Source of the DNA: Elioraea thermophila (ex Habib et al. 2022)
Lineage (GTDB): Bacteria > Pseudomonadota > Alphaproteobacteria > Acetobacterales > Acetobacteraceae
Direction of reading: 5' to 3'
DNA: 64,000 nt
Assembly: GCF_003336755.1 (NCBI RefSeq)
Contig: NZ_QMDI01000002.1
Location: forward strand, 496,001 to 560,000
Positions 26,547 to 38,400 of this stretch are shown here, in pieces. Under the pieces are notes generated by a model. That model was not told where the DNA came from. It searched no databases and saw only the letters and a list, made by a program, of their open reading frames with translations. The position numbers were made by a program, and so were the translations under genes. Every line of letters starts with the position of its first letter. Positions within the stretch are counted from its first letter, which is position 1.

Positions 26547-27526
26547 GGCCGCGCCGAGAGCGGTTCGAGGCACCAGGCCAGCACGCCGGCCTGGGCATGC
26601 AGGCGGTTCTCCGCCTCATCGAGCACGACCGATTGCGCGCCGTCGAGCACGCCGTCCGTCACCTCCTCGCCGCGATGCGCCGGCAGGCAATGGAGGAAGA
26701 TCGCGTTCGGCGCGTGGCTCATCAGCGCCTCGTTCACCTGGTAGGGACGAAGGAGATTGTGGCGCGAGGTGCCGGGTGCGTCGCTCATGCTGACCCAGGC
26801 ATCCGTCACCACCGCATCCGCCCCGCGCACCGCCGCCACGGGGTCTTCGGTCAGCTCGATCGTCGCCCCCTCGTTGCGCGCCCAGGCGATCAGCTCGGCC
26901 GGCGGGCGAAGGCTCTCAGGGGTCGCGAGGCGAAGCGTGAAGCCGAAGCGGGCGGCAGCGTGGATCCAGCTGCGCGCGACGTTGTTGCCGTCGCCGCACC
27001 AGGCGACGACGCGGCCCGCGATCGGCCCCTTGTGCTCCTCGAAGGTCATCACGTCGGCCATGATTTGGCACGGATGCGACTGATCCGTCAGCCCGTTGAT
27101 CACCGGCACGGTGGCGGCGGCGGCGAGTTCCGTAAGCTTGGCCGCGCTGTCCGTGCGCAGCATGATCGCATCGACGTAGCGCGACAGCACGCGCGCCGTA
27201 TCCGCCACCGTCTCGCCGCGGCCGAGCTGCATCTCCTTCGCGCTGAGCACGACCACGTCGCCGCCCAACCGACGCATGGCGACCTCGAAGCTGACGCGCG
27301 TGCGCGTCGAGGGCTTCTCGAAGATCAGCGCGAGCGTGCGCCCGACCAGCGGGCGGGTGGCGGCAGGCCCTTCGCCGCGCTTGAACGCGGTGCCGAGCTC
27401 GAGAATGCGCCGGAGCGTGCCGCGATCCAGCGCAGAGACGTCGAGGAAGTGGCGCGGCGCCGCCGCGGTGGCGGAGGTCGCGAGCGGCGACGGTCGGAGG
27501 GCGGACCGCGGAGCCATGGCCTTCAT
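26543..27526 (-). CDS. argF: Ornithine carbamoyltransferase
   Basis: This 327-residue enzyme makes citrulline from ornithine and carbamoyl phosphate. The carbamoyl-phosphate site [13 protein letters not shown], the motif [16 protein letters not shown] and the ornithine-binding [18 protein letters not shown] with [12 protein letters not shown] are all present. The order argD-argF-hslO, with overlaps of 4 bp at both junctions, gives one arginine operon. argG lies 6 kb away on the other strand. Confidence 0.97.
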   Translation of the reverse strand: MKAMAPRSALRPSPLATSATAAAPRHFLDVSALDRGTLRRILELGTAFKRGEGPAATRPLVGRTLALIFEKPSTRTRVSFEVAMRRLGGDVVVLSAKEMQLGRGETVADTARVLSRYVDAIMLRTDSAAKLTELAAAATVPVINGLTDQSHPCQIMADVMTFEEHKGPIAGRVVAWCGDGNNVARSWIHAAARFGFTLRLATPESLRPPAELIAWARNEGATIELTEDPVAAVRGADAVVTDAWVSMSDAPGTSRHNLLRPYQVNEALMSHAPNAIFLHCLPAHRGEEVTDGVLDGAQSVVLDEAENRLHAQAGVLAWCLEPLSARP

Positions 27527-28728
27527 GCGGCCGCCACGGGCTCGGGCAGGGCGGCGCGAAGCCGCGCGAGCGCGCGATCCAGCAGATCGACCGCCTCGTC
27601 GGCCTCCGCCTCGGTGATGATCAGCGGCGGGGCGAGTCTCAGCACGTTCTGGCCGGCGGCGACCGTCAGCAAGCCCTCGGCGAGGGCGCGCGCCTGCAAC
27701 TCCGTGTTGGTCGCCGGTTCACGCAGCTTGAGCCCGACCAGCAACCCGGCGCCGCGGACATCCTCGATCAGGTCGCCGTGCCGATCCTTGAGCGCGAGGA
27801 GGGAGCGCCAGAGGTGGCGCGCGACGCGGTCGACGCGCGCGAGGAAGCCCGGGGCGAGGATGATGTCGAGTACCGCATTGCCGGCCGCGCAGGCGAGCGG
27901 GTTGCCGCCGAAGGTGGTGCCGTGGCTGCCGGGCTTGAGGTGCTTCGCCACATGCTCCTTGGCGAGGATGGCGCCGAGCGGGAAGCCGCCGCCGATGCCC
28001 TTGGCGGAGGACATCACGTCGGGCTCGATGCCCGCCCATTCGTGCGCCCACAGCCTGCCCGAACGCCCCATGCCGATCTGCACCTCGTCGAGTCCGAGGA
28101 GCAGGCCGAACTCGTCGCAGGTGGCGCGCAGGTCGCGCAGGAACTGCAGCGAGGCCGGGCGCACGCCGCCCTCGCCCTGCACGGGCTCGACGATGATGCC
28201 GGCGGTGGCGGGGGTGATGGCGTCGCGCACCGCGTTCATGTTGCCGAACGGCACCTGGTCGAAGCCATCCACCTTCGGCCCGAACCCCTCGAGGTATTTC
28301 GGGTTGCCGGTGGCGGCGAGCATGGCGAGGGTGCGACCGTGGAAGGCGCCCTCGAAGGTGATGATGCGCCAGCGCTCCGGCCGTCCGGTCTCGGCCATCG
28401 TCTTGCGCATCGCCTTGACCATGCCCTCGTTCGCCTCCGCCCCCGAGTTGCAGAAGAACACGCTGTCGGCGAAGGAGGCCTCGACATGGCGGGCGGCGAG
28501 GCGCTCGGCCTCGGGGATGCGGTAGAGGTTGGAGACGTGCATCACCCGCCCGGCCTGCTGGCAAATCGCCTGCACCAGGTGCGGGTGGGCGTGACCCAAC
28601 GCGTTGGTGGCGATGCCGGAGCCGAAGTCGAGGAAGCATCGCCCGTCCGTCGACCACAGGCGCGCGCCCTCCCCCCGCTCGAAGGCGAGGTCGGCGCGGG
28701 CGTAGGTCGGCATCAGGGGCGGGATCAC
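27523..28728 (-). CDS. argD: Acetylornithine aminotransferase
   Basis: This class III PLP enzyme of about 401 residues acts in arginine synthesis. The N-terminus [19 protein letters not shown] is typical of ArgD. The PLP region shows [33 protein letters not shown] and [20 protein letters not shown]. The Schiff-base lysine is in [17 protein letters not shown], and [19 protein letters not shown] follows. The GTG at 28728 fits the family's start; a longer version beginning at 28812 is open but lacks homology. It is the first gene of argD-argF-hslO. Confidence 0.95.
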   Translation of the reverse strand: MIPPLMPTYARADLAFERGEGARLWSTDGRCFLDFGSGIATNALGHAHPHLVQAICQQAGRVMHVSNLYRIPEAERLAARHVEASFADSVFFCNSGAEANEGMVKAMRKTMAETGRPERWRIITFEGAFHGRTLAMLAATGNPKYLEGFGPKVDGFDQVPFGNMNAVRDAITPATAGIIVEPVQGEGGVRPASLQFLRDLRATCDEFGLLLGLDEVQIGMGRSGRLWAHEWAGIEPDVMSSAKGIGGGFPLGAILAKEHVAKHLKPGSHGTTFGGNPLACAAGNAVLDIILAPGFLARVDRVARHLWRSLLALKDRHGDLIEDVRGAGLLVGLKLREPATNTELQARALAEGLLTVAAGQNVLRLAPPLIITEAEADEAVDLLDRALARLRAALPEPVAAA

Positions 28729-28939
28729 GGGCGGTCCACCATCCTCCTCTCGGTTCGCCCCGCAGATCGGCGGGGAAGCCGAGACTGTGGGTCGGGCGGG
28801 GGCCGAAGTCAAATGACGGGCGGATGGAACGGCATCGCCACGGATGCGGGCCCCACCGCTGCGGGCGCCGCATTAACCGGCGGTTGAGAGGCGCGTGCGA
28901 GGTTCACCGCGAACGCAGAGAGCGGGGATCGAATCGCCC

Positions 28940-30352
28940 ATGACCACACTCGAACGGCTCCGCAACGCCATCGGCTCCGGCCAGGCCGGCACCGCGCCGG
29001 TGGCCGCACTCGGGCAGGCCGGCGGCGGACCGGACGGTGGCGTCGCCCGCTTCCTCGACGCCGTGGCGCGCGGCGAATTCTGCGCCGAACCCCCGGCTGG
29101 GCCGCATCGCGACGCCTGCGCGCGCCTCGCCGCCGCGCTGGCGCGGGAGGCGGCCGAGAATGCAGCGGAAATCGTCGAGACCGCGATCGTCGCCAACGAG
29201 GTGGGCATCGTCGCCGCCCGCCTCGTCACGCCGGCGAAGAGCGTGAGCGAGAGCGCGGCCGCGATGGCGGCGGCCACCCAGGAAATGGTGGCGACTGTCG
29301 GCAGCATCGACCAGTCCGCCCGTTCCGCCGCGCAGGCGGCGGAGGCGGCGGAAGCCTCGATGCGCTCGAGCGTGGATCAGACGCGCGCCACCATCGAGGC
29401 GATCGAGCAGCTCGCGCGCCTCGTGCAGAGGAACGCCGCCGAGGTGCGCGAACTGGGCAAGGCGTCGGAGGAGATCGGCGGCATCGTCGGGGCGATCGAG
29501 CGGATCGCGGCGCAGACCCGGCTTCTTGCCCTGAACGCGACCATCGAGGCGGCGCGCGCCGGCGAGGCGGGGCGCGGCTTCGCGGTGGTGGCGAAGGAGG
29601 TGAAGACGCTGGCGCAGCAGACGGCGCAGGCGACGGAGGACATCCGGCGGCGGATCGACGGGCTGCTCTCGCGCGTTGTCTCCGTCGTCGAGAGCATGAG
29701 TCGCTGCGACGAGCATGCGCGCGACGGGCGGGCGCGGATGGAACGGCTCGGGGCGGAGGTGCAGGGAGCGGGCGAGCGGATCGACTCCGCGACCCGCAGC
29801 ATCCGCGAAATCGCGATCGCCGTCTCACAGCAGTCGCAGGCGACGAACGAGATCGCGGAAAGCATCGGCAAGGTGGCGGCGATGGCGCGTGAGACCGCCG
29901 CCTCGGTTGAGGACATGGCGGAGTCGTTCGACCGGCTGGACACCACGATCGGCCGGCAGCTGAAGCGCGCCGCCGCGGCCGAGTTCCCCGAGAAGGTGAT
30001 CATTCTCGCCAAGGCCGACCACGTGATGTGGAAGCGTCGCCTGATCGCGATGGCGGCGGGACGGCTGAAGCTGAAAGCGGAGGAGCTCGCCGATCACCAC
30101 GCGTGCCGCCTTGGCAAATGGTACTACGGCGAGGGCTCGAAGGCCTTCCGGTGCGAGCCCGCCTTCATCGAGCTCGAGGAGCCGCACCGCCAGGTGCACG
30201 AGCACGGCAAAGCGGCCGCCCGCCTGTTCGGTGAAGGCCGAACCGATGAAGCCTTGGCCGAGATCGCCAAGGTGGAGGCGGCCTCGGCCGAGGTGCTGCG
30301 GTTGCTTGAAACCTTGCGCCTTCGCGCCCCCGCCGTCGCTCGGGGGGGCTGA
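28940..30352 (+). CDS. Soluble methyl-accepting chemotaxis protein with CZB domain
   Basis: This 470-residue chemoreceptor has no transmembrane helix, so it is cytoplasmic. The signalling hairpin tip reads [20 protein letters not shown] followed by [20 protein letters not shown], flanked by long coiled coils. The C-terminal CZB zinc-binding domain has His in [12 protein letters not shown], Cys in [15 protein letters not shown] and two His in [14 protein letters not shown] receptors sense oxidants such as hypochlorite, or zinc. The first 100 residues are not a known sensor. No other che gene is in the window. Confidence 0.92.
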   Translation: MTTLERLRNAIGSGQAGTAPVAALGQAGGGPDGGVARFLDAVARGEFCAEPPAGPHRDACARLAAALAREAAENAAEIVETAIVANEVGIVAARLVTPAKSVSESAAAMAAATQEMVATVGSIDQSARSAAQAAEAAEASMRSSVDQTRATIEAIEQLARLVQRNAAEVRELGKASEEIGGIVGAIERIAAQTRLLALNATIEAARAGEAGRGFAVVAKEVKTLAQQTAQATEDIRRRIDGLLSRVVSVVESMSRCDEHARDGRARMERLGAEVQGAGERIDSATRSIREIAIAVSQQSQATNEIAESIGKVAAMARETAASVEDMAESFDRLDTTIGRQLKRAAAAEFPEKVIILAKADHVMWKRRLIAMAAGRLKLKAEELADHHACRLGKWYYGEGSKAFRCEPAFIELEEPHRQVHEHGKAAARLFGEGRTDEALAEIAKVEAASAEVLRLLETLRLRAPAVARGG

Positions 30353-30672
30353 CGCTGCCAGGCCCAACTTTGGGGGCGGGGCCTCGCGGGCGTTGCGGTC
30401 CCAGACGGGAAGTCCCGAGACCGCGTCGGAGCATTTCGGGTCTCGTGGTCCAGGGGTGGGCCCGCGTCCCCGGCAGCAGGGCTGCCGATCTGGCAAGGTG
30501 ACCGTTGCCCCGTCAGTGCATCTCGGGTGATCGACAGTCCGCCGGAGCCGAGGACCGGTCCCCTCGCGTCAGGGCAAGCAAGAGCGTCAAGACGGCAGCT
30601 TGAGCCCCCGTGCGGCTTGCGGAGGCGCTCGGCCCCCTCGCCGCCCATCTGCGTCTCGCCTATCGTCGGCGC
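30353..30672. other. Intergenic region before aroE
   Basis: About 320 bp without a supported gene. It holds one hairpin (CGAGACC near 30417 with GGTCTCG near 30440) and GC-rich sequence. I see no tRNA, promoter of clear quality, or small coding frame with a ribosome binding site. Confidence 0.5.
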
Positions 30673-31533
30673 ATGATCCTCTCCGGCTCGGCCAGGCTCG
30701 CCGGCGTGTTCGGCTGGCCGGTGGCGCATTCGCGCAGCCCTCGCCTGCACGGCTTCTGGCTCGACCGCCACCGCATCGACGGCGCCTACGTCCCACTTCC
30801 CGTCCGCCCCGATCGCTTCGCGGATGCGGTGCGCGCCCTGCGCGACCTCGGCTTCCGCGGCGGCAACGTCACCATCCCGCACAAGGAAGCCGCCTTCGCC
30901 GTCTGTGACCGCGTGACCCGCCGCGCCGAGCGCGCCGGGGCGGTCAACACCCTCGTCTTCGACGCCGACGGCACAATCGCGGGCGACAACACCGACGGCT
31001 GGGGCTTCCTCGAATCCCTCCGCACCGCCATCCCCGCCCTCGACCTCGCCGGCCGCACGGCGGTCGTGCTCGGTGCGGGCGGCGCGGCGCGCGCCATTGC
31101 CGCCGCCCTGCTCGATGAGGGCGCGCAGGTCGCCCTGGTCAACCGCACGCCCGACCGGGCCGCCGCACTGGCCCGCGCCTTGGGCGGCGCGATCGCCGCG
31201 CACGCCTGGGACGCGGTGCACGCTCTCCTTCCGGCCGCCGATCTTCTGATCAATACCACCGCCCTCGGCATGAAGGGCACGCCCTCCCCGGTGCTGCCGC
31301 TCGAGCGCCTGCCCGATCACGCGATCGTCGCCGACATCGTCTACGTGCCGAGGCGCACGGGGCTCCTCTGTGCGGCGGAGCGGCGCGGGCTCTGCACGGT
31401 GGGCGGGCTCGGCATGCTGCTGCACCAAGCCCGGCCCGGCTTCGCCGCTTGGTTCGGCATCGACCCCGTCGTCGATGCCGAACTCGAGGCCTTCGTCGCC
31501 GCCGACATCCCCGAGACGGACGAAGCCGCGTGA
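30673..31533 (+). CDS. aroE: Shikimate dehydrogenase
   Basis: This 286-residue enzyme reduces 3-dehydroshikimate with NADPH. The substrate site FGWPVAHSRSPRLHGFWL and GGNVTIPHKEAAFAVCD (catalytic Lys in HKE), the AGDNTDGWGFLESL segment (catalytic Asp), the NADP-binding VVLGAGGAARAIAAALL and the NRTPDRAA motif that reads NADP are present. It leads the overlapping trio aroE-coaE-dnaQ: its stop overlaps the GTG of coaE. This order is common in Rhodospirillales. Confidence 0.95.
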   Translation: MILSGSARLAGVFGWPVAHSRSPRLHGFWLDRHRIDGAYVPLPVRPDRFADAVRALRDLGFRGGNVTIPHKEAAFAVCDRVTRRAERAGAVNTLVFDADGTIAGDNTDGWGFLESLRTAIPALDLAGRTAVVLGAGGAARAIAAALLDEGAQVALVNRTPDRAAALARALGGAIAAHAWDAVHALLPAADLLINTTALGMKGTPSPVLPLERLPDHAIVADIVYVPRRTGLLCAAERRGLCTVGGLGMLLHQARPGFAAWFGIDPVVDAELEAFVAADIPETDEAA

Positions 31534-32156
31534 TCGTCATCGGGCTGACGGGCGGCATCGGCATGGGCAAGTCGACCGCAGCCAAGGTGTTCCGCCGCCT
31601 GCGCGTGCCGGTGCACGACGCCGATGCCGCGGTGCATCGCCTCTACGCGAAAGGCGGGGCGGGGGTGGCGGCGGTCGCCCGCCTGGTGCCGGAGGCGGTG
31701 GTGGGTGGCGCGGTGTCGCGCGACGTGCTGCGCCGGCACGCCCTCGCCGACCCGTCCCTGCTCGCTCGGCTGGAGGCGGCGGTCCACCCGCTGGTGCGGC
31801 GCGAGGAGGCACGCTTCCTCGCCCGCTGCCGGCGCGCCCGTCGCCCGTTCTGCGTGCTCGACATCCCGCTGCTGTTCGAAACCGGCGCCGATGCCCGGGT
31901 CGATCTCGTCGTCGTCGTCACGGCGCCGCCCGCGGTGCAGAGGGCGCGCGTGCTGGCGCGCGGCGGGATGACGGAAAACCGGCTCCACGCCATCCTCGCC
32001 CGCCAGATGCCGGATTCGGCGAGGCGACGGCGCGCCGACGTGGTGGTGCGCACGGGGCTGTCGCGCCATCACGCCCAGGCGCGGATCCGGCGCCTGGTGG
32101 CGAAGTTGCGGGCGGGCGCGATGCCGCTGCGGCGGCGGAGGCGAAGGCGAGGATGA
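31530..32156 (+). CDS. coaE: Dephospho-CoA kinase
   Basis: This 208-residue enzyme performs the last step of coenzyme A synthesis. The P-loop GLTGGIGMGKST (residues 5-16), HDADAAVHRLYA for the acceptor substrate, and CVLDIPLLFETGAD with the lid region that follows are typical. The last 15 residues are a run of arginines, an odd basic tail. The GTG at 31530 overlaps the aroE stop and its own stop overlaps the dnaQ ATG, so the three genes are translated in series. Confidence 0.94.
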   Translation: MIVIGLTGGIGMGKSTAAKVFRRLRVPVHDADAAVHRLYAKGGAGVAAVARLVPEAVVGGAVSRDVLRRHALADPSLLARLEAAVHPLVRREEARFLARCRRARRPFCVLDIPLLFETGADARVDLVVVVTAPPAVQRARVLARGGMTENRLHAILARQMPDSARRRRADVVVRTGLSRHHAQARIRRLVAKLRAGAMPLRRRRRRRG

Positions 32157-32869
32157 GCGGGCGCGAGGTTCTGCTGGATACCGAAACGACCGGGCTCGAC
32201 CCGCTGGCCGGCCATCGCATCCTCGAGATCTGCTGCCTCGAGCTGCGCAACCACGTGCCGACGGGGCGGGTGCTGCATCGGCTGCTCGATCCCGGGCGCG
32301 ACGTCGACCCGGAAGCGGAACGCATCCACGGCTTCACTCGGGCGGCGCTGATCGGCAAACCCGCCTTCGCCGAGATCGTGGACGAGCTGCTCGCTTTCCT
32401 CGCCGACGATCCGATCGTGGCGCACAACGCCCCTTTCGACCTCGCCTTCCTCAACGCCGAGCTCGCGCGGCTCGACCTGCCGCCGATCGCCGCCGCCCGC
32501 GCGATCGACACCGTGAAGCTCGCCCGCGAACGCTTCCCGGGGCTTCCCGCCAGCCTCGACGCGCTCTGTCGCCGTTTCGGCATCGACACGTCGATGCGCA
32601 CCACGCACAACGCGCTGCTCGACTGCCAGCTGCTGGCCGAGGTCTATCTCCAGCTGCGCGGCGGACGGCAGCCCGGGCTCGGTCTTGCCGCGCCGCCCAG
32701 GCTTCGCCTGCGCGCCATGTCCGCCGCGCCGAGCGAGCGCCGCACGCCGCGCCCGATCGTGCCGAGCGCGGCGGAACTCACCGCCCACCGCGCTTTCGTC
32801 GCCACCATCCCGAACGCGCTCTGGGCGCGGCTGATGCCCGAGCTCTACGGCCCGCAGGCGGAAGGCTGA
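32153..32869 (+). CDS. dnaQ: DNA polymerase III epsilon subunit (3'-5' proofreading exonuclease)
   Basis: This 238-residue DEDDh exonuclease has Exo I VLLDTETTGLDPLAG (catalytic Asp and Glu), Exo II IVAHNAPFDLAFLNAEL and Exo III TTHNALLDCQLLAEVYLQL (His and Asp). A C-terminal segment after residue 175 provides the contact to the polymerase alpha subunit. The length is normal. It starts inside the coaE stop codon (ATGA). The minus-strand hydrolase gene ends 7 bp downstream. Confidence 0.95.
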   Translation: MSGREVLLDTETTGLDPLAGHRILEICCLELRNHVPTGRVLHRLLDPGRDVDPEAERIHGFTRAALIGKPAFAEIVDELLAFLADDPIVAHNAPFDLAFLNAELARLDLPPIAAARAIDTVKLARERFPGLPASLDALCRRFGIDTSMRTTHNALLDCQLLAEVYLQLRGGRQPGLGLAAPPRLRLRAMSAAPSERRTPRPIVPSAAELTAHRAFVATIPNALWARLMPELYGPQAEG

Positions 32870-32876
32870 GCGGGCG

Positions 32877-33935
32877 TCAACACCGCTCCGCCGGCACGGG
32901 CCCCGTGGCGAAGGCGAGAAGGCAGGCGCCGAAACGCTCGGCGAAGCGCCAGCCCTGGCCTGCCCCGTGCCCCTCGAAGCCCTCCGGCCGATCGATCAGC
33001 AGTACGGCCTCGAGCCGGGGCGCCATCCGCTCGCGCACGATCCGCGCCCGCCCCTCCGGGTCGAGCACGAACGGATCGTTCGCGAACTGGACGAAGGCGA
33101 GCCGCGCCGCCGGCGCATGCATCCGCCCGGCGATGGTGCGGAGCTGGTCGGTCTGCGCGAGCAGGTTCAGGGATCCACCCTGGCCGTGCGCGGCCGGCGC
33201 GATCGCGATCGCGACGTCGGCAAGCCCGGGCCGATCCAGCACCTGCAGCGCGTTCCACCCGCCGCGCGACTGTCCGCCCACCACGATGTGGCGGTAGCCG
33301 AGGGCCCGCAGGCGGGCGAGACCGTCGCGCAACCAGCCGGCGGCGCGCTCCGTCTCGTCGCTGTTCGGGTGGCGGTCGAAGCGGAACACGTCGTAGCCGG
33401 CGAGATTGAACCGCCGCACCCACGTCTGCGGCTGCAGCCCTCGCGGGTCGGCATCCGCGCTGCGGCCGTGGCCGAACACGATGGCGCCACGCGCCTCGGC
33501 CGGGCCACGCCAGAGATAGCGTGCATCGGGCACGATCTCCCACCCCATGCCGCCGATGCCGATGGCAGCCGGCGCGTCCTTCGGCGGCGACCAGGCCCGG
33601 GCGGGGTCGACGATGGCGAGATCGACCGCGAGCAGCCGACACGCCGCTCCCGCCCGCCGCCCGCAGTTCTGCAGCGCCTGCTGCTTGGCCTCCTCGAGGG
33701 AGCGATGGTTCCAGGCCGCCCCGAAGGCGCCACCGGGGCCGACCGCGAAGGCCCGGTGCACGTCGAAGGCGATGAAGCGGGCCCACAACGCGCGCGCCTC
33801 CGCCGAGAGCCCCGGCGGGCCGGCGGGGTCGGCAATCGGCGGCGACTGCCCGCGGACCGACCCGCCCCAGGCGCCCAAAGCGACCACCAGGGCGACCATC
33901 GCCCCGGCCTTGTGCCACGCTGTCCTCGCTGGCAT
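32877..33935 (-). CDS. Secreted alpha/beta hydrolase with DUF4189-like N-terminal region
   Basis: This 352-residue exported protein has a signal peptide ([19 protein letters not shown]). Residues about 45-110 ([36 protein letters not shown]) look like the small DUF4189 domain with two cysteines. The rest is an alpha/beta hydrolase: [17 protein letters not shown] as oxyanion region and the nucleophile elbow [15 protein letters not shown]. The substrate is unknown. The ATG at 33935 follows AGGAG. Only 37 bp separate it from the divergent argG start. Confidence 0.75.
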   Translation of the reverse strand: MPARTAWHKAGAMVALVVALGAWGGSVRGQSPPIADPAGPPGLSAEARALWARFIAFDVHRAFAVGPGGAFGAAWNHRSLEEAKQQALQNCGRRAGAACRLLAVDLAIVDPARAWSPPKDAPAAIGIGGMGWEIVPDARYLWRGPAEARGAIVFGHGRSADADPRGLQPQTWVRRFNLAGYDVFRFDRHPNSDETERAAGWLRDGLARLRALGYRHIVVGGQSRGGWNALQVLDRPGLADVAIAIAPAAHGQGGSLNLLAQTDQLRTIAGRMHAPAARLAFVQFANDPFVLDPEGRARIVRERMAPRLEAVLLIDRPEGFEGHGAGQGWRFAERFGACLLAFATGPVPAERC

Positions 33936-33972
33936 GGTCCCGGCTCCTCGCAACCCACACCCCGTTCCGATC

Positions 33973-35205
<1,233 letters not shown>

Positions 35206-35226
35206 CGGCAGCGCAACAGGCCGCCG

Positions 35227-35257
35227 AAAACACGACCCCCGCGCGAGGCGGGGGTCG
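35227..35257 (-). terminator. tracrRNA Rho-independent terminator
   Basis: A perfect 10-bp stem, CGACCCCCGC (minus 35257-35248) with GCGGGGGTCG (35242-35233), and a 5-nt loop is followed on the minus strand by TGTTTT. It fixes the likely 3' end of the tracrRNA and shows that the RNA is made from the minus strand. Confidence 0.85.
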
Positions 35258-35396
35258 ACGGGCCCGATCGTCCGCGGGAGGCCCAGCCCGCACCAGGTGT
35301 GGACGTTTTGTTTTGCCTGCGGCAAGCGGCCGAGCGCGAGCGGGGCGAGGGTTGCCTTCGCCGCGACGGCCGGCGCCACACCGGGCATCGCTACAC
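35227..35396 (-). ncRNA. tracrRNA of the type II-C system, with split anti-repeat
   Basis: Read on the minus strand, nt 35396-35379 are a perfect 18-nt complement of repeat positions 18-35 in crRNA orientation. A second segment, 35332-35315, pairs with crRNA repeat positions 1-7 and 11-17, with one bulged G and a 3-nt internal loop. Between them lies a 46-nt insert (35378-35333) containing a GGCGA/UCGCC hairpin. Downstream follow GGTGCGGGCTGGGCCTCCCG, which resembles, from memory, the nexus of the Parvibaculum lavamentivorans tracrRNA, and a strong terminator hairpin. It is divergent from cas9. Confidence is high for identity, moderate for exact ends. Confidence 0.85.
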
Positions 35397-35400
35397 ATCC

Positions 35401-35432
35401 ATTACACTAACGCGTCTCGAGGCCATGTCCAA
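35401..35432 (-). promoter_or_regulatory. Candidate tracrRNA promoter
   Basis: On the minus strand TTGGAC (35432-35427) could be a -35 box. TGTAAT (35406-35401, 5 of 6 to consensus) or TAGTGT (35409-35404, 17-bp spacing) could be the -10. Transcription would begin close to nt 35395, at the anti-repeat. The promoter lies in the 5' leader of cas9, so the two units start back to back. Confidence 0.45.
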
Positions 35433-35443
35433 GGGAGGCGGCG

Positions 35444-38400
35444 GTGCGGACTTCGTGGGGATTCGATCTCGGTGTGGCGTCAGTCGGCTTCGCCGTCGTG
35501 TGCTGGGACGGCTGGCGAAGCCCCGACGGTGAGGGGGAGATCCTCGCCCTCGGCGTGCGCGCCTTCAGCGAGACGCGCGACGAGAAGAGCAAGGAGCCGC
35601 TGAACGCCGAGCGGCGGCGGAAACGGCTCATGCGGCGTCAGGTGCGGCGGCGGCGCTGGCGTCGCGTGCATCTGCGCGCCCTGCTCGCCGAAGCGGGGCT
35701 CCTGCCGGGAAAGGACGCCACGCCGCCGCAGGGGCAAGACCCGTACGCGCTGCGCGCCCGTGGGCTCGCCGGCCCGCTTGGCGCCGAGGAGGCGGGCTGG
35801 GCGATCTTTCACCTTCTCAAGCGCCGAGGCTTTCTCGGCAGCCGCAAGGTCGGTCCGCCGACGACGGAGCCGCTGGCCGCGAGGGAAACGCCAAAACGCG
35901 GCAGGCGCCGGAAGACGGAGGAGAGCAGTTCCCAGTCCGCCTCCGCGGGCACACAGGCCCGTGACAGCGACGAGCGGGAGGCGGAGGAGCGGGGCAAGGC
36001 CCTCGCCGCGCGGCTCGCAGGTCGCCCGCTTGCCGTCTTTCTCCAATCGGACGAGCACCTGAGACCGAAAGGCGAGGAAACCCCCGTGTGGGACCTCGCT
36101 CGCCGCCGTGGCGTTGGGCAGACGCGCGACATGGTGCGCGCGGAGTTCGAGGCATTGTGGGCGGAACAGGCGCGCCATCATCCAGGGCTCTTCACCCCCG
36201 CGCTGAAGGCGCGGATCGAAACGGTCGCCCTCGCCCAGCGCCCCACCTTCTTCCGCGCCCGCTCCTTCGGCGAGGACGATCTCGAACCCGGCGAGCCGCG
36301 TGCCCTGAAGGCGCACTGGCTGGTGCAGCGTTTCGAGACGCTGCAGCTCGTCAACTCGCTGCGGCTCGAAGGCGGCAACCAGCGCCGCCTCGACGCCGAG
36401 GAACGCGCCAAGGCGCTTGACTTTCTCGAGCGCGTCGCGCGGCCGACCTGGAAAGGACTGCGCGATGCCATCGGCCTCTCCCGCGCCGAGCGGTTCACCC
36501 ACGAGCGGGGAGCGAAGGAGACGCTGCGCGGCAACGCCACCGAAGCCGCGCTGCGCACCGCGCTCGGCGAGACCTGGGATCGCCTCGAGCCCGGCTTGCG
36601 CGATGCGATCCGCCGCGAGATCGGGCCGGCCTGGCATCGCATCGAGTATCGGCCGGTGAAGGGAGGCGGCATCCTCGAGATCCGCGACTGGCAGGGCATC
36701 GCGCAGGAGAGGGCGAAACTCGCCGAACGCGCGCGGGCGGAGTGGGGCCTCGCGCACGAGGAGGCGGAGCGTCTCGCCGCGATCTCGCTCCCCGACGGCA
36801 CGGCGCGGCACAGCCTGAAGGCGATCGAACGCCTTCTCCCTCACCTCGAGGCGGGCCTGACCTACATGGAGGCGGTCGAGCGGGAATACGGCTCACGCCG
36901 CGACGCGACCGCCCCCCTTCCCGCCCTACCCGGCCCCAACGCCGGAGAGCTGCACAGGATCGGCGACCCGGTGGTGCGGGAACGGATGCGCGCTCTGCTC
37001 GCCGGCATCCGCAACCCGACCGTGCTGCGCACCCTGGGCGAGTTGCAGAAGGTGGTGAACACGCTCCTTCGCGTTTACGGCAGGCCCGACGTGATCCGGC
37101 TCGAATTCGCCCGCGGGCTGAAGGAAGGGCCGAAGCAGCGCGACGAGACCGACCGCGCCCAGGCCGACCGGGAGCGGCTGCGCAAGCAGGCGCGCGAGGA
37201 AGTGCGCAAGCTCGGCAGGCCCGCCGAGGGGCCGGAAGGGGAGGAGAACGTCCTGCGCTGGCTCCTCTGGCACGAGCAAGGCGGGGTTTCGCCCTACTCG
37301 GGCGAGCCGATCGGGGCGGCGGAGGCGTTGGATGCCGCCGCCACCCAGATCGACCACATCTTCCCCGTCAGCCGCAGCTTCGACGACTCGCAGGCCAACA
37401 AGGTGCTGGTGTTGGCGGGGGAAAACGCCGCGAAGGGTCGGCGTACGCCCCACGAGTGGCTCTCGGCCGACGCGGACCGCTGGACCCACCTCACCCAGGT
37501 GGTTTGGCCGAGGATGGTGGAGGCGGGCTGGCCGGAGGCGAAGCGGCGGCGCTGCCTGAAGGCGGCGCTCGAGGACCCGGAGGCCGACGCGGAGGGCTTC
37601 ACCGCCCGCCAGCTCGTCGACACCGCCTACATTGCGCGCGCCGCCAGGGACTATCTCGGTCTCCTGTTCGGCGGCGGGCAGGCCGGGCTGAATGCGGTGC
37701 AGCCGGTGTCCGGCCGCGCCACGGCGCTGCTGCGCCGTGCCTGGGGCGTGGGGCTCGGCAAGCTGCTCGGCGGGGGCGACGAGGGCGACAAGGTGCGCGA
37801 CGACCTGCGCCACCATGCGGTCGATGCCCTCGTCGTCGCCCTGACGGAACCGCGCACCGTGCAGGCGCTGTCGCGCTGGTGGCAGGTGAAGGAGACGGGG
37901 CTTCGTCCGCCGCCGTTCGACTTCCCCTGGCCTGGCTTCCGGGAGGAGGCGAAGGCGAAGGTGGCGTCGATCCTGGTCAGCCACCGCGTGCAGGCGAAGC
38001 TTTCTGGTCCGCTGCACGAGGAAACCCGCCTCGGCGACACGGGCGAGCGCGAGCCGGACGGATCGGTGATCTACGCCAAGCGCAAGCCCGTGGCGGAGTT
38101 GACGGCGTCGGAGATCCTCGGTGGGCGGGACGTCTGGATCGCCGATGCCGGCGTGCGGCAGGCCATCCTCGACCATCTCGCCCGCCACGGCGTGGTGCTG
38201 GAGAGGAGGAAGCGCGGGGCGGAGAAGGACGCCAAGGCCGAGCGCGAGCTCAAACGCCTGCTCGCGATGGAGATCCGGCTGCCGCTGCGCGAGGAGACGA
38301 AGCGTCGTTGGGCCGACCATGGCGTGGCGGCGGAAACGGGTCCGATCATCAAGCGCGTGCGGCTGAACCTGCGCCGCAAGGACGGGGTGATGCCGGTGCA

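Noticed and set aside
30353-30672. A structured RNA or short gene before aroE.
   Set aside because: Only one modest hairpin is present; no known RNA motif, tRNA fold or ribosome binding site with an open frame could be supported.
35379-35600. tracrRNA on the plus strand, running into cas9.
   Set aside because: The plus strand has the upper complement only in the wrong RNA sense, lacks the lower pairing segment downstream and has no terminator. The minus strand has both pairing segments, a nexus-like core and a terminator.
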